From positions 112,252,850-112,316,849 of the forward strand of contig JBAIZL010000001.1 in NCBI GenBank assembly GCA_036971475.1: DNA of 64,000 bases. The letters run 5' to 3'. How positions within the stretch are numbered: the first letter of the stretch is position 1; each line of letters starts with the position of its first letter. The position numbers and the translations under genes were made by a program. Below, piece after piece: positions 31,420 to 43,489 of this stretch. Below the pieces are notes generated by a model. It was not told where the DNA came from. It worked only from the letters and a program-made list of their open reading frames with translations, and did no database searches. Origin of the DNA: Prosapia bicincta. Taxonomy: Eukaryota; Arthropoda; Insecta; Hemiptera; Cercopidae.

Positions 31420-33260
31420 AGTTATTTTAATTTCTAGAATACTATTATTTTTCCACTTTATTTATTTTGCTATGAAATGTTTTTGTTTTATAATTTAGAA
31501 TAATAAATTTGTATTGATTTTTATACCATAAGATTAAATGTCATTGTTTTTTTTTTTTATTTAGGGCAATTTGTTTGTTCTATAGATTCTTTTCTAATCA
31601 GCAAAAGTCGGTAGGATTTCTGTAAGGATTTTAAGAGTCAATAACTAATACCAAAGCCAAGGTAGCATGAAAGAGAAATAATATGTAAGAATTCATGTAA
31701 GAGTAGCTTTTAGGGAAGAACAAATTATTGAAAGGAATATCACTCAAAATCCTGTAGTTCGATTCAGGTAATGAAACTAATTTGGTGTATATAAATATTT
31801 GATTGGAACATATAACGTAGCTAATTATGAAATAAAAATCTAAAAGTCTATCTCACATAATTTTTTTTAATTGCAGAAAACCTTATTATTATTATTGTTG
31901 ATATCTTACATTCTTTTAAAATCATTTTGAAATTCACTTATTTTTATAGAACTACCGTCTTTCAATAGCATTACTATTTTGTATTTATAAACATTTAATT
32001 TAATTATTTTTTATTATTTATCTGAATAGTATAAAATTATACTAGGAATATGTTTCTAAAGAGAAACGAAAAATTTTCAAAACTAAGAGGTGGGTAGAAA
32101 ATTAAATCATAATTACACATTTCTATCATAATTGTTTATTTATCTAAACGTATTTTTTTATATACTAAGAAAAAACATTTTACATTTGTGGGTAAACGAG
32201 TCTACGTTGACAGACACTCAAAGAAAAGAAACAGGAACACATTTAGTTTCGTAAAATATTATTGAAAAATGAAAAATCACTTAATATTTTCTTTATAAAA
32301 TATTTTGCCTTTTAAATTTAGAATATTAAATTTGTATTGATTTGTTTACTATAGGATTAAATGTCACAGTTTTTTACTAAAAAGTATTGTGCTTGTCTAA
32401 TCCATTCCTATCTAATCAGCAAAAGGGGGTAGGTTTTCTGTAGGGGTTACCAAAGTCAATAACTAATCAAAAGCAAGATTGCATCAAGTAGGAATAGCAT
32501 GCTACCATTCGCGTAGGAGTATCTTTGTATGATGGACAAACTAAATAAGTAATATAATAAAATCAGGATTGAAGATAGAATTAAACTTTGCTTTTATATT
32601 GAGATGAAATATATCCATTACTAATCTGGGAAAATGAATCTATAATTTTAGATTAGACAATATCAGGCTTATCACTCAAAATCCTTTAGTTTGATGGAGG
32701 TAAAAGAACTAATACGTTGAATTTAAAAATGTAATTAAAACATATAATTATTTAATTATGAAATAAAAATAAAAACGTCCATCTAAACTAATGAATAAAC
32801 TAGATTTTTTATTAACTGCAGAAAACCTTATTAATTAATTTTTTGATATCATACATTCTTTTAAAGTCATCCTAAAATTTATTTAGTATTTAGAAGTAAC
32901 GTATTTTATTAAGTGTACTATTTCAAAAATATGTTTCTTTATAAATATTTAAATAATGTATTTATTATAAATGAGTATAATATTATATACATGAAATATA
33001 TTTGTAATGGAAAAGTAAAATATTTTAAAAAGCAGGAAGTGGGTAAAAATTAAATTCGTAATTATTCACATCTGTCATAAATTGTTTATTTCTCCAACCG
33101 TATTTGTTTGTATTGATGTATTAGCAGAGACGTTCTACATTTGTGGTTAAACGATTCTATGTTGATAAACACACAAAGAAAAGGCAAACGAATTTTCTAG
33201 CGAAAATAATTTGTTTCCTAAATTATTATTGCAAACTGAAAAATCAATTTTGGTTAATTT
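31420..33260. repeat. Diverged tandem duplication, two copies
   Basis: Copy 1 (about 31420-32285) and copy 2 (about 32286-33260) are direct repeats. Landmarks in both, in order: ATTAAATTTGTATTGATTT-like start, CTAATCAGCAAAAG, GTCAATAACTAAT, TATCACTCAAAATCCT, GCAGAAAACCTTATTA, GTGGGTA and TTTACATTTGTGG-like end. The offset rises from about 820 to 957 bp because copy 2 keeps about 130 bp near 32510-32650 that copy 1 lacks. No coding potential. Confidence 0.85.
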
Positions 33261-33892
33261 TTTTATCATCGTAACTAAAGTAATATGACAACTTGTAGTC
33301 AGCGACTCATGTATTTATTGATTTATTGTATTTAGCTACAACTTTTATTTTTGATAAATAACCAGACCCTGACAACCAGCACAATTTATGCATCGCAAAG
33401 TGTTTGGTTTATTATATATTGCCATTTATTTTTACTAATTATTTTTATGTGCCCATTTCGAAACCACACAACTAAAAAAGAAATTATAGATAAAACCTAA
33501 ATGGGTGAAACATTGATGGAACTGATGTGTTAAATTAACTTAGCTAAGTATTAAATAATCTCGTTCGTCAGAGCTGTAACTGTTCGTCTAGAGTAAGGAC
33601 TTAAAGATCCACATTTACTGTTCGGTATTCGGGACAGCTTTAGATTAATGAAGGTAGAGCGACAATGCAGTGACATTGCTGGTCTGGTACCGACTGCACT
33701 GCACATTCAGGGGTAGAAATTTACAGTAGAAAACTACAGCTATGCGGTATGTATAAATAGGCCTCATAAATTTATTCCTCATTTAAGGTTGTATCTATAA
33801 ACGAATACAAATTGTACTATGTTGTCATACTTCTATTTGACCGTTTTAATTATTGTAACTGTTATAGTTACTTTAAAAATTCTTATTTACAC
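33261..33892. other. Unannotated DNA, slightly GC-richer at 33560-33720
   Basis: The 33560-33720 stretch is less AT-rich and contains GCAGTGACATTGCTG and CTGCACTGCA, but has no open frame of note. Function unknown. Confidence 0.4.
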
Positions 33893-33907
33893 AAACACAC
33901 ACACTCA

Positions 33908-34001
<94 letters not shown>

Positions 34002-34038
34002 ACACACAAACAAGTACACACACGCGCACACACACACT
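33893..34038. repeat. (CA)n microsatellite with interruptions
   Basis: CA repeat interrupted by CACAAACAAGTACACACACG near 34003-34022. The same interruption occurs in the array at 36166-36457. Confidence 0.97.
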
Positions 34039-34619
34039 GCAACGGACCTTCACCCAGCTCACTCACTCCCTATCCTAGCAAACTCGACCTGCCACAAACC
34101 TGTCGACGTTTGCCCAACTCGTAATTACAAGAACATGAATTTAAATCGTAATTAAAAACCCACCCTGTGGATTCTGTCTACTAAGATTGAAAAGGGCATG
34201 GTCATGTCAGTGATGTGTCAAACGGTGTAACATTGGGTAGCTGAAAACACAGACATTTTCACACAAATTAGCACCTTACCATGCTTTGTAGACCTGTTTG
34301 CTCCATGTTCCTGCTCTCGTGAAGTCCGTGTCAGATAACATCCTACCATATCCTCTTTACTGAGGCCCTGTGCTATATACGATAAGATCTGCCAGTGGGT
34401 ATCAACCCCTGGACTTGGAAATAAACCCAGCTAGTGTTGGCCTAGCTCAAACTGATTTTGTTGTTAAATTTAATTCTTTGGGTGGGTTCCTCGATTATTA
34501 TAAGGGGCACTATGATCATTTATTATATGTAATTTATTAAGATAAATGACCCTATTAGGCTTGTTGGTATGGCATTTAAAGCTTTCAATGGTTTTATTAA
34601 ATAAATTTTCTAGCTGGGA
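34039..34619. other. Mixed-composition DNA, no supported feature
   Basis: 34040-34440 is relatively GC-rich and free of recognised repeats. No frame longer than about 60 codons with a plausible motif was seen. Confidence 0.4.
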
Positions 34620-34945
34620 AATATTACATTTATTACTTAGCACACAGGATTATTTAATAAAATTTTTCACTAACCTTTGCTTGAAATATGAATTTAATAA
34701 TATTACAATAACGAAATTTAATCAAATGATCATATTCTTGAACTACAATAATATCTTGATATTTGGTTTTATATCTGAATTTAATAAACATTGAAATAAC
34801 GAAGTTTAAACAAATGAACATATTCTTTAGATCAAAATAATATCTTGACATTTAGCTTTACATTTGCATTTAATCGCGTGGAAAATAATAATTGTTAAAC
34901 AAAAGGATCATATTCTTTTAACAACATAATTTCATGACGTTTATA
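34620..34945. repeat. Degenerate 88-bp minisatellite
   Basis: Units start near 34710, 34798 and 34885, each beginning AACGAA.TTTAA.CAAATGA-like, followed by CATATTCTT and ATAATATCTTGA. A partial, weaker unit precedes them. Spacing is 87-88 bp. Non-coding. Confidence 0.75.
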
Positions 34946-36165
34946 CATATTAGAACATAAATTAAATTTTCTCTTACTACCCAAATACATATTTTCATTG
35001 ATTGCAGGGAGGTTGACAGATCATATATCAAATTGCTGCACTCATTTAATTTATGGGCTGACTTTGCACCAGCAGTTACTTGACATTTATTTATTTATAT
35101 ATGAAATTACTAGAGAATACAATTGTTACTAACACTACTGGTTAACACTTAAGAATTGTTTACCAATTTTTTGGACATATAGAATTTCTGATAAACTGTG
35201 TTTGGATTTACAACAATCCTTTATAACTTATCAAACGAGTTATACATGATTTCACGTTAATTAATAAAAACATATCAATTTCTAAACATCTTAATGATTG
35301 TGCTTTTATAAGTTTATCTTTCCAAATTAAAACAGTTATTACTTTAACATTTATCAATCATTTAAAATTTCACATAAATCTTTTATATATGTTTAATAAG
35401 CTTCATATTTTAATTTATTTTTCAAGAAATAAAGCCATGACTTAGTTATTTAAACATTGAATTTGTCGTTTTTTACTTTAGAAATTTTTCCAAATAATCT
35501 GGTTTATAATATTTAAAATTGTACAGAAATTATGACTTGCCCGACTCGCACTTTCCTGGATCCCCCTTGTATCTCCTGTGTGGTCAGATCCTTCCTTTCA
35601 GACTGGCAGTTGTTCTCGTCTGAAGGATTTTCCTTCCAGGCTGCGGCACAAGGCGACGTCATCTTCTTCAAGAAATGAAATCTAACCGGGATTTTATCAT
35701 GATCGATAGCTAGCTTGCGCTAGTCGTTATTGTTAGACATTTTACGGCCAAATCGCGCACTCCGCGGCCAGATCAATGAAATTTAAAAGTCCATTATGAC
35801 TTTCTCTGCAATTTAATTTAAACAGTGACCTTCTCGGTAGAATCCTCAAACGAGAGTTCCTTTTTTCTAAACCTGCAACCAATTCACTAGCTGCTTACCC
35901 CCACTACTTGATTTTCAGACACAGTTTTGATTTTAAGCGTATTTCTTGTCTTTGATTGCTTATTTAATATTCTGTTGGAACTTGATTCTGGTTTTAGCAC
36001 ACAAAGCACTCGCAAAGTCATCATTTGTGTACATTACAATCGGTTTTAATCTTATTCAACTAGCAATTGAGTTTCATGGCTTAGCAAAACTAGATAAACT
36101 TATTCAATAAAATTTAAGATTTTTCAATTTCTATTCAATTGTTACGGAACCAATTTTTTCCGTTA
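34946..36165. other. Intergenic DNA; GC-richer patch at 35530-35780
   Basis: The 35530-35780 patch has balanced composition (CCCGACTCGCACTTTCCTGG, GGCGACGTCATC), unlike its flanks, and may be an exon or regulatory segment. No long frame or recognised domain is present. Confidence 0.35.
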
Positions 36166-36190
36166 CAACACACACACACAAACACGCATG

Positions 36191-36221
<31 letters not shown>

Positions 36222-36226
36222 GCACG

Positions 36227-36264
<38 letters not shown>

Positions 36265-36326
36265 TACACACAAACACACACACAAACAAGTACACACACG
36301 CGCGCGCGCACACACACACACACGTA

Positions 36327-36374
<48 letters not shown>

Positions 36375-36390
36375 AACAAGTACACACTCG

Positions 36391-36431
<41 letters not shown>

Positions 36432-36457
36432 ACACACACACGCACGCACACACACAG
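36166..36457. repeat. (CA)n/(CG)n array with an internal duplication
   Basis: About 290 bp of CA repeat with CGCACG and CGCGCG blocks. The interruption CACAAACAAGTACACAC appears twice (about 36283 and 36371), so the array grew partly by a duplication of about 90 bp. Five overlapping frames on both strands are artefacts. Confidence 0.97.
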
Positions 36458-37894
36458 GCAATGATACATTTAATAAACTTCCTTTCACTTAAATTAGGAA
36501 TAATCACTATAAATTACTAAAATTCACCAAACATTTGTATGTTATACAAATCTATAAACCACAACGTCTCTTACAACTTTAGTCACTTTATCTAAAAACT
36601 GCTCTAGATTATTAGTCATTTGAAAAAGATTTTACTATGTTATCCTCACAGTTTCTAAAACACTCTAGCCTTCTTTCTACTACACATAAAAGTACCTACC
36701 ATAGTTTTAAAAAATTTAATCCAGAATTGTTACGTGTCATCATATATTTTAACCATTACTAGATTTCACATAAATAAATATTCGAGCGTTTCACTTGAAA
36801 ACATAACGGTGGTCACGAAGGGAAATTGTGACGCAATAAGCCAAACTGTAAAGTAGACGAAGGAATACCATTTTACCGTACATAACCATTCTGAAAGTTC
36901 ACAACACTACCAAATTTACGGTTTTGCTTTCTTCGAATAGTTTCGCCTGTAGAAAGGTGAGCAGTAACTTCCAATGATGTTATTGTTATACCATTACTTT
37001 TACCCTGTCTCGTGGGAACAGCCATCATGATATTTATTCATTGACTGATATTTTTACAAATGAACATAATTTGTTTCAACTTAATTCAATGTACGATATG
37101 TGTTGCGTGGTTTCAAAATAGTTTAAATAAAATTACGTTTAGAATTAGTAGTATTTTTCTCTGCATACGGCAATGCAGTCCTCTGAGCTGCAACGTATAC
37201 ATAGTATATTAACCTAAATAAATGAATCAGTAGCTAATTGCCAAATATTGTTAGCGTACCCAGGTGCAATTTAACTCTTTTCACATTTAATTAGTACTTC
37301 CGTATTTGTAGAATAAGAAACGTCTAGATAGAAACTACAAACCTAACTTGTTATTGCTAATATTTATAAATTTAATTATTGAATATTTAGGATTAAAATA
37401 AAATTAAACATAAAAAATGTCTATTATTCAATTATGGACTTTTTCAGCCATATGTAAATTGACTGTTTTATTCTGTAACACTGTTACTCCTCTAGCATAT
37501 TTTATAAAATTCAGTTACAGACCACTATCATAATTGTTTTTATCAATAATTGTATACAAATTATATTAAAACTTTCTTTGGCTGGAAGTGCTTTAAATAA
37601 AGCTCGTTTCGTTAACGGTTATAAAACTAATTTATTCTTAAGGGCTCAGCATGCGAGGGGATAAATTCTCCATCTTAGCGGCGCGACTATAAAGAACATA
37701 AAGCCACATCATAAGTAACTCTACCTCCCGCATGCTTGATTGTACAAACTATGAATTGTTAGGTATCAGAGAAATAATATTTTTTTAATAATTACTTCCT
37801 AATTATTTACATAACTGGAATTCTTTTTGAGCGAGAGGTTATACAAAAAACAACTAAATGATTCATGGTCATTGAAAAAACTAAATTGTAAATA
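36458..37894. other. AT-rich intergenic DNA, no feature seen
   Basis: No gene, RNA or repeat copy was recognised. Confidence 0.55.
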
Positions 37895-38545
37895 TAGATT
37901 GACACCCGGAACGTTTTACTTTGAATGTGGATAAACAGAACACCTAAACTTAAATAAGCGAATCAAGTAAAATCTAACGAGAGATTGAAGAAACCACAAT
38001 CGATTAAGTACAAAACCTATTAGTAAAACGTATTGGAAAATACATTTATAAAATAGTTTGTTTCTGCTCCAAAACGTACTACCTCAATAACGGATGTTAC
38101 TTTACATTTATAGTAGTTTTATCTATTGGAGGTAGCAGAATATTTTCTATGAGTCGAAATGGCCTCATGAATTAGGTATAATAACGTTATCGCTTAAAGT
38201 CAGATAATTCTCTCATCGCCCTTGCTGTGGTCTCCCGATGACGTCACTTGTATGCCAACCGCAGAGAGACTGTAAGAGCCCAGACTGAATAAATACACTT
38301 ATTGTTTCTAAATGGCTTTGTTAGTAAGTGCTAGCCTCAGGGTACTGATTGTTGTGCTTAAGGAAATGTGTTTTAAAAACGAAAAAATATTAAAAAATTA
38401 ATCATATTTTAAATATTACCAAAGCGATTTCTTATTTTGATTTGAAGTAAGATTTAATAATATGACATTATAATGTAAGTTCCCTTATACACATTAAGAA
38501 TATACATTGTCAATAAATAAATGTATCCTTTTCTTTGTTTTAATG
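37895..38545 (-). repeat. Dispersed repeat R, copy 2
   Basis: Inverted relative to 29350-29970, with the same landmarks in reverse order. The TGACGTCA inside GGTCTCCCGATGACGTCAC is conserved between the copies. Confidence 0.85.
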
Positions 38546-39412
38546 TGTAAAAAATATTTATATTAAATTTTATATTTTCTCACCATGTAATATACCTAGA
38601 TTTATAGTTATATATTAAACTAGTTTTTGCCATTTTTAACAATAATTAAAGATGTTTCCCTGGAATTTGTGTAGAATATGAAATTAGTAATTAATTTGTT
38701 TTATCATGCAACGGCGTGGAATACGCCCGTTAGAAATTTGAACGATAGTATTATTAAATTTAATTTATAACAAATAGCAGACAGACAGTTTAAAGAAAAT
38801 CAGATGTCTATTAAAAACCTTCCTAATAGGTATTTACATTTAAATGAATTTTTTTAGAAATATATTTTCTTTTCATTGATAAGACATAATCGCAACTGTT
38901 CTACAAAATACACCCCACTACGCGTAGTTTGCATGTTTTATTAGATATATTTTTATATGAAATAAAACTATACAAAATGATATTTCAGTCTAGATAAATT
39001 CTCGTCTTATGTAGAAGAATGTCTAATTTCTCCTAGTTTATCCCAAAACACAGACTGAAAACCGTGGAAATATATAGCTGCCTTTCTTTGTAATATATCA
39101 TGTACAAAATTCTGAAATACTGACAAAGTTTTGTTACGATTCAGTCGTCACTTCCCATTAGCATTTTAAAATAGAATTATAAACGACAAAAGCATTTCAA
39201 GTTTAGGATAACCCTAAACCTAAATACACGATCTAAAGTGAATAATTAGGCCTACAGATACTAAATGTTTATTAAAGAAAGTATTGCAGCTTTTACTTTA
39301 TGTGTTTTATTAAAGGAACTGGAAATATTTGAGTTACAATAAAAATACAATTCTATAAAGTTTCTATAGTTCTAAAGTTTTTATGATGAGTTTAAAAAAT
39401 TTGTAATAATAG
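38546..39412. other. AT-rich intergenic DNA, no feature seen
   Basis: Nothing recognised. Confidence 0.55.
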
Positions 39413-39965
39413 TACGTGTGTGTGTGAGTGGGTGTGTGGGTGGGTATGTGGGTGTTTGTGTGGGTGGGTTTGTGGGTGAGTGTGTGTGGTAGGATGTGTG
39501 GGTGGGTGTGTGGCTGGGTGTGTGTTTGGGTGTGTGGGTAGGTGTGTGGGTGGGTGGGTGTGTGGGTGGGTGTGTGGATGGGTGGGTGGGTGTGTTGGTG
39601 TGTGTGTGGGTGGATGTGTGGGTGGGTGTGTGGGTGGGTGTGTGGGTGGGTGTGTGTGTGGGTGTGTGGGTGGGTGTGTGTGTGGGTGTGTGTGTGGGTG
39701 TGTGTGGGTGTGTGTTGTGTGTGTGGGTGTGTGTTGTGTGAGTGGGTGTGTAGGTGGGTGTGTTTGTGGGTGTGTGGGTGGGTGTGTGGGTGGGTGTGTG
39801 GGTGGGTGTGTGGGTGGGTGTCTGGGTGGGTGTGTGGGTGGGTGTGTGGGTGGGTGTGTGGGTGGGTGTGTGGGTGGGTGTGTGGGTGGGTGTGTGGGTG
39901 GGTGTGTGGGTGGGTGTGTGGGTGGGATCGTGTGGTTGGGTGTGTTTGTGAACGCGCGCGCGTGT
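39413..39965. repeat. G-rich 12-bp tandem array (GGGTGGGTGTGT)n
   Basis: About 550 bp built from GGGTGGGTGTGT units. The last 170 bp (39760-39925) are nearly perfect; the first half is more variable, with CTG and TTT variants. The plus strand carries frequent GGG pairs three to five bases apart. The long open frames on both strands (Cys-Val-Gly or His-Thr-Pro repeats) follow from the 12-bp period, a multiple of three, and are not genes. Confidence 0.97.
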
Positions 39966-42900
39966 GCGTTTGTTTGCCTTAAAACAGAACACCTTATTGA
40001 TCTATATTTTGTTTACATTAAGATTTCAAATCGGTTTGTTCTTAACCTAAACGTTTTTTGAAACATTGATTAAATCTTGCAGAAATGACTTCAAATATTT
40101 TACAAAAAACAAATTTACCTATACCTACATTGCTAATTATTAGTTTCAGTTAAAAATTAATTTCATAAATAGTTAACGTTCTCTAATAAATAGACTAGAG
40201 TTAAATCATATATAAATATAATTTAAGTGTATGTGATGAAAATATTAATTTTCGCTGTTATCTATAATTGAAATCTGAAATTTAAATTAATAAATTAACC
40301 ATTGTTTCACCGAATTCCCATTTGCAAAATGTAATTGCATTATAGTTGATCACACTGTGGAAAAGAAATGATACAGTTCTGCACGTTTTACATTCAATAT
40401 TTGCCCCAGTAAGATAATGATCTAGGTTAAATTATTTATCATGGATTCTCTATAGGTTTCAACCAAGATTTGATAGAGATAACTTGATAGTAAAAATCAT
40501 TCTTAAAAAAACTTACTGTATAAATCTGAATATTTATTTCCGTAAGCAAATCGGTACTCATGACATTTTTCGAGCAAGGAACAATATATCATAGCTTAAT
40601 CAGAAAAATTTTAAAGCTCAAGGACTAAAGATGGTGGGATAACTGTCAGACATGTCAACAACTACCTGAGCTATAGTAGATCCAATGTTTTTCTAACGGA
40701 AATATCACTAAAGTGGGTTTATTAATAAGTAAGTCATATATGCCAGATGGTGAATAATCAGCTGATGTGCATTTGATGATTTATTTATTTTATTTGTATT
40801 GCTCTGTTTAAATGAAATGTTGAACTTTTAATAATAGAGGAAGGCTTCAAGTTTGTATAAAATTATTCTAGAAATAGTGGTTAAGGATAATTTACAAGAA
40901 CATTGTGTTAATTTATAGTTAATGTTTGTTAATTTTAGTGTTCTTTTTAGGTAAAACCATTGGAATGAATTATAATGGAGAAAGACTCCGATTTCGTAGA
41001 CAACTATTTAAAAATTGTGGTGGAGTGGTGGGCTAAGGATCATTTGCAATATAGGAGGAAGGCCTGGTGAAGAAATCTACAATTTTAGCGTCCACTAAAT
41101 AATTAAAACTGTGTGATTCAGGATAGTATTGGCTTAAATTAAATAACACCACCTGGAATGCCTCCACAAAATTTAAAAATAAAGTTTGGACTTATAGTTA
41201 TCTTAATAAGATAATTGAATACGTCTTCTGGACTGGTAAATGGAGTAGAACTAATTGTGAAAGCTGGCGGAATAATCATCATACTTGGAAATAGTTACTG
41301 GCAAAAACAAAGGCCAAGCAGTATTTCTTCCAAGATTAAAACTACTAACAATAGATAAAAATATGCCTTTTCAATCGTTAGGAATTGATTTCCCATAAGG
41401 CTAACTGTTAGGTTAGCGAAATATTGCTGTTAGGTTAAGGCAAGTAGCTGCATTGGTCCTCACCTGAAATTTATTTTTAAATCATATATTCATGCGATTT
41501 CCTACACCTTCAACCATATCGAAATTATATGATTGCATAAACACGTTACCTCACTTTTGTACATTACACGTAGGTTACCTTATAATATTTCGCAATATAT
41601 TGACAGTAAATATAGTGTCAAAATATAGTTGAGGTACTCTGGCCATATGCTAACTCTGTTTATTTATTTATTTTCCATTTTATAAATCAGTTAATCGCAT
41701 TACGTTATTTTGCTTCTCACGAATAAATACACACAAATATGTCGAGAGGAAACCCAGTGGTAAACATCTATTGTACGCCGTAGATGTAAAGGGTTTGTAT
41801 TTGAATTCGTTTTGTACCTTCAAATAATCCTTACTCGAAAAAGCTTTTACAATAATTGTCATTATATATTGTGCCTAATCCTTGAAAAAGGGCTTTAATA
41901 ATGTTATATATTAAAGATATCACATCACTCGTTTTGTAATGGCAAAATAAAGAGTGACAAAGACTAGAGAGTAATAAAGAGAACGAATAGGTACTGATGT
42001 ATTAGGAATACAACATCACCAAAAATCTACCGTTTTCACTAATCATCAACGTGTTATTAAGGCACATGATCGTCACGTGACGTCAGAGTATAAGCGGGGG
42101 GAATAAAATAGAAAATAGAATTTCAGTAACAAATAAAAGTAACGGTGTCAATTTAATAAGAATTATATATACTCCAACTCTCCTGTTTTTTTCATTTTTT
42201 ATATTATAATAGACTTTCACTCGCTTTATACATCTGCAAAATTATCTTCTAACTTTTACCGATAAACAAATTGTTATTATCGCTAACAAAGTCAATCACA
42301 ACACTTCACATTATAATTATCATTTCCAGATTGTCATTTGTTCGTTTGTATAAAAACAAATTTGTATATAATGAAGAATTTATTGTATATGTGTAAGCTA
42401 CAACATATAACAATTTACCATTGATACTTGAACGACAAATATAGTTTTCAAAAATCACAGTTAAATCTATTTGAATTCTTGTTGTACCTTTAAATACCCC
42501 CAAAGGAAAAACCCTACCGTAATTATTGTGTAGCACAAAGCTTTGACAAGAAATTAAATTGCCTCGCTGACCTTTTTAGTTGGACAGCTTTGCTCTAGGG
42601 AGTTCAAGGACCTGTCATCCCTGCTTTATTCTTCTTTCAGTAAGAAAATTAAAATTTTAGCAGGTTCTTAGTAGGATGTTGAATTCATTAACTTGGTAAA
42701 AAATAAAAAGCCTTACCCTTTTTATTCTAAGTTAGACGGACTAACTGTGGTCTAAAAATTGGTGTTGCTTATAAAGTAATTTGGTATTATTTCACCCTTC
42801 TTGTTAGTACTATTTTTTTCAATTATTATTAAAACACAAACCTGCATTATTTGTATGTTGTACAATTTTTTTAGGAAAACGTGTAAAGTTTGATAAACAA

Positions 42901-43463
42901 TATCTAAAAGCCTAGAGCAAAGAAGTACAAAACAGTTTGAACTTATGTCAAAAAAGGTAAAAAAACATCTCGTTCGAGTTTTTGGTATAACACTAGATTT
43001 TGGGTACTGAGTTCTGGTTTGAAGTCTATTAGATAGTCTTTCACAAAAGGAAATTACCTGAATATGCTAGATTTAAATACTATATGTATTCTCAGTAACG
43101 GTAATTTATGTCTTTTTCAACAAATAGTATTTGACAGCTGTCAAAATCATATTGAAATCACATTTCGAATGAATCACTTTCAACTTTGTATTTGTGTCAC
43201 AATCTGCTGACAGCTGAAGAAATTTTATTGCCAATAAGGCAAAATCTTTCTTTCCTATCTGAATATAACATGACATGTTTTAAATTTTAAAATTATTTAT
43301 TTCAATAATTACTTGCCCAAATTTCACATATGACTATTATCGTACCGTGATTAAGTATTTGGGATATATTGACATCATTTCAATAATAAATAGATCCTGG
43401 TGCTGATTTAATTTGGTATTAAAAAGAAAATATTAAAGATACAACAGAACCCAAATATTGATT
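39966..43463. other. AT-rich intergenic DNA
   Basis: About 3.5 kb with no recognised coding domain or repeat. Short frames at 41680-41862 and 42306-42536 (minus) show no motif. A promoter-like cluster at 42071-42100 is listed separately. Confidence 0.5.
42071..42100 (+). promoter_or_regulatory. Overlapping E-box and CRE-like sites, possible promoter
   Basis: GTCACGTGAC (palindromic E-box) overlaps TGACGTCA (CRE), and GAGTATAAGCGGGG with a TATA-like core follows 4 bases later. The cluster stands out in AT-rich DNA, but no downstream gene was identified. Confidence 0.2.
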
Positions 43464-43489
43464 TTATTATAAACTTACTTACTTACTTA

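Noticed and set aside
33812..34124. 88-aa and 101-aa frames rich in His-Thr
   Set aside because: Mostly CA-repeat translation; the short non-repeat ends show no motif.
36131..36520. Five overlapping frames of 84-117 aa
   Set aside because: Translations of a (CA)n/(CG)n microsatellite in different frames.
39381..39992. Long open frames on both strands (203 aa His-Thr-Pro repeats minus; 193 and 146 aa Cys-Val-Gly repeats plus)
   Set aside because: The 12-bp repeat has a period divisible by three and no stop in several frames, so long frames arise on both strands by chance. No non-repeat domain.
41400..41445. Telomere-like TTAGGTTA motifs
   Set aside because: Only two imperfect occurrences, not a tandem array.
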